In this document: piece by piece, positions 38,246 through 49,000 of the stretch
Numbering within the stretch: position 1 is the first letter of the stretch
Layout: each line of letters opens with the position of its first letter
From: Nodularia sp. LEGE 06071
GTDB lineage: Bacteria > Cyanobacteriota > Cyanobacteriia > Cyanobacteriales > Nostocaceae
Assembly: GCF_015207755.1 (NCBI RefSeq)
Contig: NZ_JADEWH010000001.1
Span: 186,001-250,000, forward strand
Length of the DNA stretch: 64,000 nucleotides
Direction of reading: 5' to 3'
Program-made: the position numbers and the translations under genes
Notes under the pieces: generated by a model
What the model was told of the DNA's origin: nothing
The model's database searches: none
What the model saw: the letters and a program-made list of their open reading frames with translations, nothing else

Positions 38246-38372
38246 ATACGCCCTTTGGGAAATGTGTTGAGAGCCAAAACATTTGCTCTGGAAAATTTGC
38301 GCCTTTTTGATCAAGCAAGTTGTTGGGGCGTGGTGGTACCATGCCCCAGGGGATGAGGATGAAAACTCTCTA

Positions 38373-38729
38373 CTAATTTTCGTTCGCGACGACTTGGGGG
38401 AGTCCCATGCTGTAGTTAGTCACACGAGCCGAGAGATTGTAGCTGATTTCACCTTTTTGCAGGAGCGATCGCAGATAATGCTCCAAGTCTGATCCAATGC
38501 GGCGTAAGTTATAATCTGTGAGATCAGCGCCACTAGATGCTTCTACTAGTTGATCAAACAGGCGATAAACCTTTTGCAGTGCATCTTCGTTCCAATTGAA
38601 TTCGTTGTCTGGATCAATATCCAACGTTAAGACCTGATTACTAGGAACCAGTTCGCCATCCCGGTCAATTTCTGCCGCGAAAATTCGGATATGCCGGGTT
38701 GTGGACTTGAGCAGCATTGGGTTGTCCAT
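38373..38729 (-). CDS. ndhM: NAD(P)H-quinone oxidoreductase subunit M
   Basis: 118 residues: [26 protein letters not shown], then [65 protein letters not shown] in pieces matching NdhM. NdhM is a cyanobacteria/plastid-specific peripheral subunit of the NDH-1 photosynthetic complex, used in cyclic electron flow and CO2 uptake. Soluble, stromal-side. It stands upstream of ssrA on the same strand; independent transcription is likely. Confidence 0.96.
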   Translation of the reverse strand: MDNPMLLKSTTRHIRIFAAEIDRDGELVPSNQVLTLDIDPDNEFNWNEDALQKVYRLFDQLVEASSGADLTDYNLRRIGSDLEHYLRSLLQKGEISYNLSARVTNYSMGLPQVVANEN

Positions 38730-39542
38730 AAAAGGGTGTAAGGTTTGCTTGAATTACACTGAAATAATTGTAGACGTTATGCGTGGGCTTAAATGCCCGC
38801 TAATTACAAGCTGGGAGCGCAAACGTTTTCTTTTCTGCTTTAAATATCTATCACACTCAAAGCCGCAGTCATTATAGTGGAAAACTCCTTCTCTTCGTTA
38901 CCGAGATTATTTTTGAGCCTCAGATAACTTTATGAAAGCATAATTGTCCAGTATTATTACTCATCAGGTCTATAAGACTGCCAGTTCCGGTACTCTCCCG
39001 GCATAGATGAGCTTGCCGTTTTGATCATCTTGATCACACTACGATTTTAGTTTTGCTTCATTTGTGGATCAGCCTCTGTGAAATTTTCCGGTTGAACAAA
39101 ACATACATAAAGTAATTTTACGTAATTATGGTACAAGTACCTCTGGCTATAATAAAAGCCAAAATATCAGAAATTTAAGTTACGTATAAACACTACAAAC
39201 TTAGTAGTAACTAAAACTATTATTAAATGAAAAATAAAGTTAATGTAAACAGCTTTAAAAAGCTTTAACAAGTTCTTACAGAAACTTTATTGTATAAGAT
39301 ATCAAAAACTGAATAATAGTTATGGTTTACCTAAAAGCACATCTGGCTCAGGAAGATCACGACTTAGCCCTGGAAACTGAGCTAAAAAAAAAGACAGGAG
39401 AGTGAATATAGAATACAACTGTTGTGGATGGAAGAAAGATTTTTAATTCCAGCACTGTAGATACAAAAGAAATATAAAAGATTTTGGCTGGGGATCTAGT
39501 TCCTCACTCTCACGACCACCAAGCAACCTAATCCTCAAAATT
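38730..39542. other. 813-bp intergenic region
   Basis: Very AT-rich between divergent ndhM and the small gene at 39543. It should hold both promoters. No ORF, tRNA or clear terminator. GTGGGCTTAAATGCCCGC near 38784-38801 is a weak inverted repeat. Confidence 0.4.
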
Positions 39543-39824
39543 ATGAACTCGAAAGCATTACCACGCCAAATAAATAATATCGAAGTAGGTGTTTATGAGT
39601 GCGAAATACATCTCAAATTCCGGTTAATTGAGGAAAAAAGTCTATTAGGCGATCGCGAACAACTGTTACAGGTGTTGCTAGACGCATTGACAGAAGGCTC
39701 TGATGAGTTTCTGGAGACGCTGCAAGCATCGGTGAAGGCGCAGGAAGTCTCTGAGTTCAAAGCCTCACCCCAAATGCGCCGCCAGTTGATGCGCTTACGT
39801 AATGCGGTTGACAATAATCAATAG
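39543..39824 (+). CDS. Small protein of unknown function
   Basis: 93 residues: a beta-rich start (IEVGVYECEIHLKFRLIEEKSLL) then helices (DREQLLQVLLDALTEGSDEFLETLQASVKAQ). Soluble; resembles small conserved cyanobacterial proteins but I cannot name the family. It is isolated, with long AT-rich spacers on both sides, suggesting its own regulated promoter. Confidence 0.7.
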   Translation: MNSKALPRQINNIEVGVYECEIHLKFRLIEEKSLLGDREQLLQVLLDALTEGSDEFLETLQASVKAQEVSEFKASPQMRRQLMRLRNAVDNNQ

Positions 39825-40539
39825 TTAAAAAGCTAAAAATCTTAACCTGTAATTGACACAAAATCATTAACTGGGCATAGAATGATGAACTTTTTTACAG
39901 TTATTCCATTTGCCTATGTAGTTTGATTCAGGGTTGGCTTGTATAACTTTACTCCAAGGAGACAAGCTAAAATTTACCCTACTCTTTGAGAAGCCAAATT
40001 TAGCATCTATACACAGTAAGTCTCACCGTTTGCACTACGGAAATTATTCAGTGTCTACTCATATACTCATACCTGATTTTCAAAGCAGGTAACAGTTTTT
40101 GAAGATGCACATTTTAGTACAAGTGCTTTAACCAGGGTTTGGCTTCGTTTTGCCGAAATATGAGGTAGTACCGCTACTTTTGAAGTTAAAAGTTAAACAA
40201 ATAAATCTTTGATACTTCCAAATGTCCAGGAAATAAAGATTAGCTCATATTTTGAGCGATGTTTGTGATTTTATGTCCTATTTTTGCAGGTTATACCCTG
40301 ATTTTGTCCTTTAAAAAAGCAGTCAAAATTTTCCTGTAGAGCGGGCAAAATACCCGCTCATCGACAAGGAAGTACAGGAAACCCATCTGACAGAATGGGG
40401 TCATTTATTTTCTGGTGTTCGCCTACTCACCGCGCTTTGTGGAAGTCACAATTTTGGCGGAAGTTTTCAATTGTTTGGCATCTTGAACAAATGACTTCGT
40501 ACTGAAACAGTCGCGGCTACGCTAAAAGTAGTTAAGTTT
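39825..40539. other. 715-bp intergenic region
   Basis: Between the 3' end of the small gene and the 3' end of the Ycf29-like regulator gene. Apart from the hairpin at 40339-40359 I see no gene, RNA or repeat. Unusually long for a convergent gap. Confidence 0.4.
40339..40359. terminator. Hairpin GAGCGGG-N7-CCCGCTC
   Basis: 7-bp perfect GC-rich stem with a 7-nt loop between convergent genes. It lies about 180 bp past the regulator stop, so it may be a dispersed hairpin rather than that gene's terminator. Confidence 0.45.
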
Positions 40540-41235
40540 CTACTTAGCAAGACCGTGTTCCAATGCAAAACGAACTAACTCAGTGCGACTATTCGTGCCA
40601 GTTTTACTAAACAAACGGCTGACGTATTTTTCGACGTTACGGACACTGGTTTCTAAACGTCTGGCGATTTCTTTGTTCATTAACCCTTCAGCTACGAGAT
40701 TTAAAACACTTTGCTCTCTGGGAGTTAAGTCAATTTTAAACGGGGCTGGGGATTGAGAGATTGCACTTCTTTGAGTTAACAAAGCTTTAATTTGAGCAAT
40801 TTGATTAGCTAGTTCAGCTATGTCAATGGTTTCGCCCTCTTCACCAGTGCTTGTAGCTTTAGTGAGTTTGCGAGACAGTAAATTTTCAACTATTGCCACT
40901 AACTCGTCTGGATCGAAAGGCTTAGGTAGGTACGCATCGACACCGGCTTGGTAGCCTTGAATGCGATCGCCTGTCATCCCTTTAGCAGTTAAAAATACAA
41001 CTGGGAGTGTTTGAAAACGGGGGTCTTCTCGCAGTTGTTTGAGGAACTGATAGCCATCCATTTGGGGCATCATCACATCAGAAATCACTAAATCAGGTGT
41101 ATTCTGCTGCATCCAATCCCAACCTTCACGGGCGTTACTGGCAACTTGAACGCTGAAACCGCTTTCTTGTAAGTAGTCTTTCACGGCTTCCCGCAATCCC
41201 GGTTCATCATCTACCAGTAACAATTGTGCTGACAT
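40540..41235 (-). CDS. Ycf29-like response regulator (REC-LuxR)
   Basis: 231 residues. Receiver: LLLVDDEPGLREAVKDYL, Asp in DLVISDVMMPQMDGYQF, Lys in DAYLPKPFD. C-terminal LuxR HTH: LTPREQSVLNLVAEGLMNKEIARRLETSVRNVEKYVSRL. The combination resembles Ycf29/TctD regulators conserved in cyanobacteria and red-algal plastids. DNA-binding; target genes unknown. Start ATG 41235. Confidence 0.9.
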   Translation of the reverse strand: MSAQLLLVDDEPGLREAVKDYLQESGFSVQVASNAREGWDWMQQNTPDLVISDVMMPQMDGYQFLKQLREDPRFQTLPVVFLTAKGMTGDRIQGYQAGVDAYLPKPFDPDELVAIVENLLSRKLTKATSTGEEGETIDIAELANQIAQIKALLTQRSAISQSPAPFKIDLTPREQSVLNLVAEGLMNKEIARRLETSVRNVEKYVSRLFSKTGTNSRTELVRFALEHGLAK

Positions 41236-41358
41236 TTAAGTTTCCCTGTGTTTACTTTTTTCCAATTTAGCGAAAGTTGGTAGGTATTGCGTTAAATTCA
41301 CTCAACAGAAATCACAGCTATGGTCTACTGTTTCCACCAGGAATGAAATTGATCACTG

Positions 41359-42321
41359 TTAAAGCCAGTCAATATTTTTGGCATTATCTGGCAATTTAGC
41401 ATCTCTTTGTCCGGCAAAACGCGCTCTAGCAGTGAACAAACCCAGGGGAGTATTTAATAAGTCTACAAGAGTGGCTTTACCTGCGATCGCCTGCAAAATA
41501 TCCCTTGGTAGTTCCTTCAATAACCAACGCGCCAAACGATAACTGTAATCTTTGGCTGTCATCTCTGGCATTAAATTTACACCGTGCAGTTCATGTAGAT
41601 AGCGATTAGAGCGGCCGTAGCGTCGCCATTGACTTTCTAATTCCGGGAATGTGGCGCGGTGGCGGTGCTGGATAATGGCATCTGGGGCAAATTCTAAACG
41701 CCCGATATCTGACCGCAGAATCCGCCAACAAATATCGGCATCGCCACCAGTGGTCAGATATGGTCGAAATAGACCGACTTTTTCTAAAGCCATGCGGCGA
41801 ATTGCTAAATTAGCGGTTTGACCGTAAGGACAAAAGGAATTAGCCAGAGTATGCTTCTGGGATAAAGTTTCTTGATGTTCTGCGTGTTGTTCGAGGATGG
41901 TGTCGCCAGGTAGCGCGGCAATTTCACCAGCTACAATCACCACATTTGGCTCACTAAAAGGCTGGATTAACGAGTGTAGCCATTGTGGTTGCGGATGACA
42001 ATCAGCATCCGTAAAAGCGATAATTTCGCCCACAGCAGCGCGAATTCCAGTATTTCGGGCAGCGTAAGAGCTTTGAATTTGGTTTTCGCTCAAAACATGA
42101 ATAACAGGGGAATTTTCCGCAGCAGCTTTCAATAGAGTAAAAGTGCGATCGCTGCTGTTATTATCCACCAGTAAATACTCTACCCGGTTTTCAGGGTAAG
42201 TTTGCGATCGCAGACAATTGACTAACTCTGTTACATCTGCCTCACCGTTATAAATAGGAACAACCACTGATACCATTGGCAAAAAGCTGTTGGCAGTGGT
42301 TGGATCAACTGGCTGATTCAT
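41359..42321 (-). CDS. Family 2 glycosyltransferase
   Basis: 320 residues. GT-A fold: SVVVPIYNGEADVTELVNCLRSQTYP, YLLVDNNSSDRTF, DxD-type metal site in AFTDADCHPQPQW, and acceptor-region ED-like TGGDADICWRIL. No membrane helices. Makes an unspecified glycan or glycolipid linkage. Starts ATG 42321; monocistronic. Confidence 0.9.
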   Translation of the reverse strand: MNQPVDPTTANSFLPMVSVVVPIYNGEADVTELVNCLRSQTYPENRVEYLLVDNNSSDRTFTLLKAAAENSPVIHVLSENQIQSSYAARNTGIRAAVGEIIAFTDADCHPQPQWLHSLIQPFSEPNVVIVAGEIAALPGDTILEQHAEHQETLSQKHTLANSFCPYGQTANLAIRRMALEKVGLFRPYLTTGGDADICWRILRSDIGRLEFAPDAIIQHRHRATFPELESQWRRYGRSNRYLHELHGVNLMPEMTAKDYSYRLARWLLKELPRDILQAIAGKATLVDLLNTPLGLFTARARFAGQRDAKLPDNAKNIDWL

Positions 42322-42420
42322 AAAATATGAGATTTATAGGAATGGGATACTAACTATTACAGCCCAGCGTCAGTGGCACAACTATCTTAAATCAATGAAA
42401 AGTCTATATAATCAGCTTTT

Positions 42421-42457
42421 TGATTTTTGACTTTTGACTTTTGACTTTTGACTTCAC
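42421..42457. repeat. TTTTGAC heptad repeat
   Basis: Four to five consecutive TTTTGAC units between the glycosyltransferase and protease genes; a typical intergenic short tandem repeat. Confidence 0.85.
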
Positions 42458-42493
42458 GGCGGTACTAGTATTCCCAGTCCCAAATCCTCCTAT

Positions 42494-43831
42494 CTAAAAT
42501 TTTAAATCTCTAGCACCAGCACTGACTGGTTGGTTAGTTTGGCTAGCTGGAGGTTGCGCGAAGTTCCTACTTGATAGTGCGGCGATCGCTCTAGCATATT
42601 GCGGATCGTTTCGAGTGCCAACTAAATTCGGATTAGTCGCCAGCTGACGCTCTTGTGCTGCTGTCAAGTCGAGCTTGATATCTGGGACAATCCCTTTTTT
42701 ATTAATATCTGTGCCATCGGGGGTGTAGTAGTGGGCAATGGTAACTGCCAAACCTGAACCATCGGCGAGTTCATGAACAGACTGCACCAGTGCTTTGCCA
42801 AAAGTGTTACTACCAATCACTACGGCTCGGTTATTATCCTTCAGCGCTCCGGTGAGGATTTCACTAGCACTAGCCGAATTGCCATCTACTAGTATTGCCA
42901 AAGGTCGTTGAGTCAGAGCGGTACGATTGGCGTTAGTCACCTCACTACCTCCTGTACGGTTAACTGTGCGGACAATGCTGCCATTATCCAACCACATCCG
43001 AGCAATTTCAATGCTGGAATTTAATAACCCGCCAGGATTCCCGCGCAAATCTAAAACAAAAGCATCGGCTTGTTGAGTGTTTAAATCTCGAATAGCTCGG
43101 CGCATTTGATCGGATGCATGGCCGCTAAACTCCCGCAATCGAATATAGCCAACGCGACGATTTCCTTCTTGCTTGAGGGTATAAAGTACTGTTGGGACTT
43201 CAATTGTTGCCCTTGTCAGTCGCAAATCAAAACTACTCCGCCCAGTTCTTCCTAATTGCAGCGTGATCGGAGTACCAACTTTACCGCGAATTAACGCAGA
43301 GGCCTCTTCCACTGCCATTTTTTGAGTAGATTTGCCATCAATTGCCAAAATCTCATCGCCTGCTTTGATCCCACCTTTGAGTGCGGGAGAATTTTCTATA
43401 GCTTCCACAACAGTCAGGCGCTTGGTTTGCTCATTCATTTCCATGCGAATGCCAATTCCTGAGACTTCGCCGGATGTTTGGCTGGTGAGAGTTTGATATT
43501 GTTTGGGGTCCATAAATCGCGTATAAGGATCACCCAGTTTTTGCAAAGCTTCGCGAATTGCCACATAAGCTTGTTCATTAGAAGCATATTCTTTGCTTAA
43601 CAAGCTCTGCCTAGTGGCTAGCCAATCTTGTTGATTAAAACTGCCATCAACATACTCACGATTTACCAATTGCCATACTTGGTCAACTAACGTTTTCGGG
43701 CTATCTTGTAAGGCGGCAAGTACGCAGCGAGTCCAAGCAGAGCCAAATACAGATACAGTGGCGGTCGTGGCGATCGCTCCACCAATCAAGACTACTTGGA
43801 GCGGCGAGTAACGTTTCGCAGATTGGTTCAT
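42494..43831 (-). CDS. Carboxyl-terminal processing protease (S41)
   Basis: 445 residues. N-terminal signal/anchor (VVLIGGAIATTATVSVFGSAW), helical domain, PDZ (SGIGIRMEM; GGIKAGDEILAIDG), and the S41 core with LRGNPGGLL, catalytic Ser in VDGNSASASEIL and Lys in GSNTFGKALVQ. It belongs to the CtpA/CtpB/CtpC group, lumenal or periplasmic proteases; CtpA matures PsbA (D1). I cannot say which paralogue this is. Confidence 0.93.
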   Translation of the reverse strand: MNQSAKRYSPLQVVLIGGAIATTATVSVFGSAWTRCVLAALQDSPKTLVDQVWQLVNREYVDGSFNQQDWLATRQSLLSKEYASNEQAYVAIREALQKLGDPYTRFMDPKQYQTLTSQTSGEVSGIGIRMEMNEQTKRLTVVEAIENSPALKGGIKAGDEILAIDGKSTQKMAVEEASALIRGKVGTPITLQLGRTGRSSFDLRLTRATIEVPTVLYTLKQEGNRRVGYIRLREFSGHASDQMRRAIRDLNTQQADAFVLDLRGNPGGLLNSSIEIARMWLDNGSIVRTVNRTGGSEVTNANRTALTQRPLAILVDGNSASASEILTGALKDNNRAVVIGSNTFGKALVQSVHELADGSGLAVTIAHYYTPDGTDINKKGIVPDIKLDLTAAQERQLATNPNLVGTRNDPQYARAIAALSSRNFAQPPASQTNQPVSAGARDLKF

Positions 43832-44153
43832 GTATATCAGTGGAATATAGTTTTATTGTTGACAGTTTAGCAATCAGGACATTTGGGAATTTTTCAGTTA
43901 TTATTTAATCTTCACTTATGTTCCCCGCATCATTATTCTCCTGATAGTTTATTAAGGATGATTGCTATGACGATTAGCTTTTTTAGTAGTCTAATATGTC
44001 ACTATGAAGTTGCAGTAACGTTACTGTGACTTTATTATGACAATTTTATAGATATCAGCTTTACACCCTATATTATTTTTATAAGATAGCACTTCGCCGA
44101 CTTAATTGTAGGATTTATCGATATTATTTAACCAAGCTTTTATTACCTATGTC
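43832..44153. other. 322-bp divergent promoter region
   Basis: Between the protease start and the YdcF-like gene. It holds the palindrome at 44013-44026; otherwise AT-rich without ORFs. Confidence 0.45.
44013..44026. promoter_or_regulatory. 14-bp palindrome CAGTAACGTTACTG, possible operator
   Basis: Perfect 14-bp dyad, 128 bp before the YdcF-like start and 182 bp before the protease start. It could be a transcription-factor site serving either divergent gene; no factor is assigned. Confidence 0.4.
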
Positions 44154-44882
44154 ATGAGACATAAATTTACAAAAACCTCGTCGATTTCTCCCTGGAGAAA
44201 ATTCCGTAAACAGTGGCAATTGCTACAAAAAATAGCTTGTGGGTTATGCCTGGTATTTGGTGGTTGGCTAATTTTTACCACTATAACTCTAGTTTGGGCA
44301 TCGTCTGTGCCAGTAGATGCCTTTTTTGTGCTGGGTGGTAGTATTCGCCGAGAAATTTATGTTACCCAAATCACAGAAAAATATCCACAAATTCCCGTTT
44401 TAATTTCCAGTGGTTCCGAACCGCCCTGTATCTGGCTAATTTTTCAGAGGGAAGCGGCAGAGTTACAAAACGTTTGGTTAGAAAATTGTGCCAATTCAAC
44501 TTTTGAGAATTTTTACTATGGGATTCCCATTTTGCGGCAATGGAAAGTACATAAGGTCAAACTGATTACTTCACCCACTCACCTACCCAGAGCTAAATGG
44601 ATGGCACAGATTCTCTTCGGCGCTCATGGCATTTGGGTTGAGCCAGATATCGTTTCAGAGCAAGGCATTCCGGGTAATTATGAATCAGGGTGGAAAACTG
44701 GCTTAGATATTATCCGCAGCTTATTCTGGGCAGTATTGAGTCACATTATGCAGCCACAATGCTCAAATGTCACAAGACTGGCTGAGGTAGATATGCAAGC
44801 TTGGCAGAGTCGAGGTTTTCAGTGTGAACGTCAGGGGGGTGTAGGAAGTAGAGATGAGGGAAGACAGGGTAAACCGTTCTGA
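44154..44882 (+). CDS. YdcF/DUF218-family protein
   Basis: 242 residues. One membrane helix (about 27-50: ACGLCLVFGGWLIFTTITLVW) then a DUF218 domain: VDAFFVLGGSIRREIYVT, IPVLISSGSEPPC, NSTFENFYYGIPIL and KLITSPTHLPRAKWMAQ. The family (ElyC, SanA, YdcF) is tied to envelope/polysaccharide metabolism. The C-terminal tail is Gly/Arg-rich and probably disordered. Confidence 0.85.
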   Translation: MRHKFTKTSSISPWRKFRKQWQLLQKIACGLCLVFGGWLIFTTITLVWASSVPVDAFFVLGGSIRREIYVTQITEKYPQIPVLISSGSEPPCIWLIFQREAAELQNVWLENCANSTFENFYYGIPILRQWKVHKVKLITSPTHLPRAKWMAQILFGAHGIWVEPDIVSEQGIPGNYESGWKTGLDIIRSLFWAVLSHIMQPQCSNVTRLAEVDMQAWQSRGFQCERQGGVGSRDEGRQGKPF

Positions 44883-45083
44883 ATCACAACCAAAGTTAAG
44901 AACCGACAAAAAAAGCGGCCTTTATCCTGTTGTTGATTGAGATACAGCACTTCCTGCTGCTATGAGGTACAAATACTCGCGATGCTATTAAGACAGATAA
45001 AGGGTCATCCGATGAATTGGTTTACCTCGTAACTCCGGGAAGTGCTGTAATGGGTTTTCCTCCTCAAACAAGATTCGTCGAAC

Positions 45084-45832
45084 TTAGCTAAACAAGAAAT
45101 TCGCACCCAACAGATTGACATTCACATCAGTCGCAATCAAGTCAGATGTGCCGGATAATGTCATTAATAACTGACCATTTCCAAAACCAGCGTTACCAGT
45201 AGTACCAAACTTAGCGAAAATCGCCTTTTCATCTCTAGGGGTATCTATCTGATTGACTTCTGGGAGCGCTTTACTTCCCGCTTCTGGTGTGGGAGTGGTC
45301 AGAAAAGTATCTGATAGATTGATTTTATTTGTGTTGGTAAGCTTACCGATTAGACCGACATAAGATATGCGATCGCTCTTGTTATCTCTGCTATCCAGAT
45401 TACTATTACTATTATGTAGCAAAATTGACTCAACGTTCCAGGTTGTGATTAGTGACTGATAATTCTGTAAATTATCTAATTTCAGTGGTGTATTACCTAA
45501 ATATAAAGATTCTGGAGAACCGTGAGAAATTATATGTAAGTAGGACTTACGCACTGTACAAAATAATTATCTTGTGTATCAACGTAAATACGTTGTTTCA
45601 GGCTTTTATCAATCTCCCTTGATTGGGTGCGATCGCCAAAATATCATTGAAAAATCTCGCTATAAGCCTTGAAAACTATATTTGCTATTTTGGCTTTTCT
45701 GTCAATGCGTAAGTCCTAGTAAGTTGGTAATTTGAGAATTTTGTTGTAAGACTTCGGTAATTTCTGCAATCCCGTCTCGGTTTGGGGAAAGAACAAATGT
45801 TTTCACTCCCTCTAGTACTCCGTCTTGTAAAG
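45084..45832 (-). pseudogene. DUF4347 paralogue interrupted by a MITE
   Basis: Two fragments similar to residues about 50-205 of the neighbouring 1448-residue protein: upstream DGVLEGVKTFVLSPNRDGIAEITEVLQQ (about 45740-45832) and downstream HIISHGSPESLYLGNTPLK...LHNSNSNLDSRDNK...ATP-EAGS...PEVNQ (to 45084). The MITE at 45541-45718 lies between; removing it plus one 5-bp target copy restores ITNLHIISHGSPE in frame. The 5' part before DGVLEG is missing, so the gene is also truncated. The C-terminus (FGTTGNAGFGNGQLLMTLSG) differs from the intact paralogue. DUF4347 is found in large secreted cyanobacterial proteins. Confidence 0.8.
45541..45718. mobile_element. 178-bp MITE with TAGGACTTACGCA ends
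   Basis: 13-bp perfect terminal inverted repeats: TAGGACTTACGCA (45541-45553) and TGCGTAAGTCCTA (45706-45718). It is flanked by direct repeats GTAAG (45536-45540 and 45719-45723). The interior has no significant ORF but one HIP1-like GCGATCGC. TA at both ends leaves open a TA target duplication instead, as for IS630-type elements. Confidence 0.85.
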
Positions 45833-45986
45833 AGGGGATAAACCTTTTTTAACTCCGCCCTCAAATTTTTGGTATTACGGGCTGCTGCTGCGTTTTCTAT
45901 GCACCCACCTATACCTAATGTCGTCAGACTCTCCTTTGCGATCGCAGCGCTGAAGATATCGCAATCCAAAACACTCCAAAATCAAA

Positions 45987-46010
45987 GGGTGGGCAAACAT
46001 TTGCCCACCC
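45987..46010 (-). terminator. Hairpin terminator of the giant secreted protein gene
   Basis: Perfect 11-bp stem (GGGTGGGCAAA / TTTGCCCACCC, 2-nt loop) 8 bases after the stop codon at 46018, followed on the minus strand by TTTGATTTTGG. Fits a factor-independent terminator. Confidence 0.75.
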
Positions 46011-46017
46011 AACAAAC

Positions 46018-49000
46018 TTAAACAGAGATAAAGTCGTTCTGAGTCAAGGTAGTAGTATTAACCCCAGCCAGTATCGCTAAAGTTTGATTACCTAAACGAA
46101 TCTCATTACCAGAGAAAGACAACTGATTGAAACTCAAGCCAGACAAGCCGATTTTATCGCCCTGACCTAAACTAAAGTCGTTGATTCTATCCCGACCTCC
46201 GCCTGTCTCCAACACGAAGATATCGCTACCAACATCGCCCAAAAGTAAATCATCTCCTAGTCCGCCAACCAGTAAATCATTACCTATGCCGCCAAAAAGT
46301 GAATCATTCCCGTCATCACCATAGAGAATATCATTCCCGTTAGTGCCATAGAGAATATCATTCCCGTTACCGCCATAGAGAATGTCATCTCCTTGGTTAC
46401 CGTTGAGGGTATCATTCCCGTCACCGCCAACCATTAAATCTCTACCGTCACCGCCAACCATTAAATCTCTACCGTCACCGCCATAGAGTTCGTCATCTCC
46501 GTTACCACCGTTGAGGACATCATCTCCCTGATTACCGTTGAGAATATCATTCCCGTCACCGCCATAGAGGATGTCATTACCGTTATCGCCATAGAGGATA
46601 TCGTTACCAGCATTGGCATAGAGTGTGTCATTACCATTACGACCTGCAAGGATGTCGTTACCAGCGCCGCCAAAAAGGACATCATCACCGTCACCGCCAT
46701 CGATAACGGGTATTACCGTCAAATCAAACGTGTCGCTAACACTAGCATTGCTGCTGTCAGTTGCGGTAACTATGATGCTAATTGTGCCGTTATTTGGGTC
46801 ATCGGGAGTACCGCTAAAGGTGCGGGTATTGGAGTCGAAGGTTAACCAGGTAGGTAGAGGGTTGCCGTTAGCGAGGGTGGCATTGTAAGTTAAACTGTCA
46901 CCAGCATCGACATCAGTAAAGGTATTAGCAGGAACGGTAAAGCTGAAGAAATCATCTTCTTGAGTTGTTTGATTGGCAATGATATTTGCCACAGTTGGCG
47001 CATCATTAACAGCTGTTACCGCAAAGGTGTTGCTTTGTCCAGTCAAAGTGGCTGTACCATCAGTGACATCGTAGGTGAGGGTGACAGAACCATTAAAGTC
47101 GGCGTTGGGAGTGAAGGTATAAGTCCCGTTATTGTTGTTAACCAATGTGCCGTTATTAGCAGTTAAGTTAGCAACGGTAAGAATATCACCATCCACATCA
47201 CTGAAACCTGCTAATAAATCCGCCTGATTAATAATAATGGCAGTATCTTCGGGGGTGTTGCTGAGAGTTGCTGTGGGTGAACCTACAGGAGCATCATTAA
47301 CAGGAGTGACAGCAAAGGTGTTGCTTTGTCCATTCAAAGTGGCTGTACCATCAGTGACATCGTAGGTGAGGGTGACAGAACCATTAAAGTCGGCGTTGGG
47401 AGTGAAGGTATAAGTCCCGTTATTGTTGTTAACCAATGTGCCGTTATTAGCAGTTAAGTTAGCAACGGTAAGAATATCACCATCCACATCACTGAAACCT
47501 GCTAATAAATCCGCCTGATTAATAATAATGGCAGTATCTTCGGGGGTGTTGCTGAGAGTTGCTGTGGGTGAACCTACAGGAGCATCATTAACAGGAGTGA
47601 CAGCAAAGGTGTTGCTTTGTCCATTCAAAGTGGCTGTACCATCAGTGACATCGTAGGTGAGGGTGACAGAACCATTAAAGTCGGCGTTGGGAGTGAAGGT
47701 ATAAGTCCCGTTATTGTTGTTAACCAATGTGCCGTTATTAGCAGTTAAGTTAGCAACGGTAAGAATATCACCATCCACATCACTGAAACCTGCTAATAAA
47801 TCCGCCTGATTAATAATAATGGCAGTATCTTCGGGGGTGTTGCTGAGAGTTGCTGTGGGTGAACCTACAGGAGCATCATTAACAGAAGTGACAGCAAAGG
47901 TGTTGCTTTGTCCAGTCAAACTGGTTGTACCATCAGTGACATCGTAGGTGAGGGTGACAGAACCATTAAAGTCGGCGTTGGGAGTGAAGGTATAAGTCCC
48001 ATTATTGTTGTTAACCAATGTGCCATTATTAGCAGTTAAGTTAGTCACAGCTAGGGGATCTCCATCCACATCACTGAAACCTGCTAATAAATCAGTCTGA
48101 TTAATAATGATGGCAGTATCTTCGGCGATGTTGCTGAGAGTTGCTGTGGGTGAACCTACAGGGGGTTGGTTGGAGAAATCATCATTAGTGATGGTTCCAG
48201 TAACTGCGGTGGCGGTACCAACTGTGTAACCTGTGCCAGAAGTTAAGGTTAAAGCAACAGTTTCATCACTTTCAATGATGGCATCTGCTGTGGGGTCAAT
48301 GGTAAGAGTTGCCGTAGCAGAATTAGCAGCAAAGGTAATAGTTCCAGTCGTATCTGTGAAAGTGGCTGCACCAATTTGGCTGTAGTCGTTATTGAAGGTG
48401 GCTGTACCAGCAACGCTATAATTCACAGTTAAAGCATTGGTGGTGCTTTCTGTACGAGTGAAGGTATAAACTAGGTTGGTTGTGCCATCTTCGTTGACGC
48501 TACCTGGAGATAGTGTTAGGGTAATTACAGGAGTAATATTAGCGACAATGTTACCACTGATAGTGTACTGCCCCAAACTGCCGTAATCTGTATAACCATT
48601 AACCAGAGGATCTCCTTTACCTACACCATCAATTTCGAGGTAATAGGTTCCAGCTGCTACATTTGTGTCGATATTTGCGAATAGGAAGTCTGTGGGATTG
48701 GAGGATACAATGAATGTCCCAAGGGAATCGAATAGCCTCGCTTGAATGTCTAGGTTTGGTCCGCGAGTGAAGGGATTCACGGTTAAGCTAATTGCACCAG
48801 CACCGGTGAAAAAACTATAGTAATCGATATCTGTACGACGTTCGATGATGCCATGACCACTCAATGTTGTACCAGAAACATCTAATGCCTTGGCTGTAGC
48901 AATTGTATTACCAGTATCATCTGTGCGGTAGCCGAACCCATTTTGGGTCGTAATAACGTTCAATTCATCTTCTTTAATCAATACTGGTTCTGGATTGCCA

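Noticed and set aside
38114-38314. 66-aa ORF on the minus strand
   Set aside because: It overlaps the 5' half of tmRNA and its promoter, so it is a by-product of the RNA gene.
45685-45969. 94-aa ORF on the minus strand
   Set aside because: It reads the decayed DUF4347 gene and MITE in the wrong frame; the homologous frame is the one described for the pseudogene.
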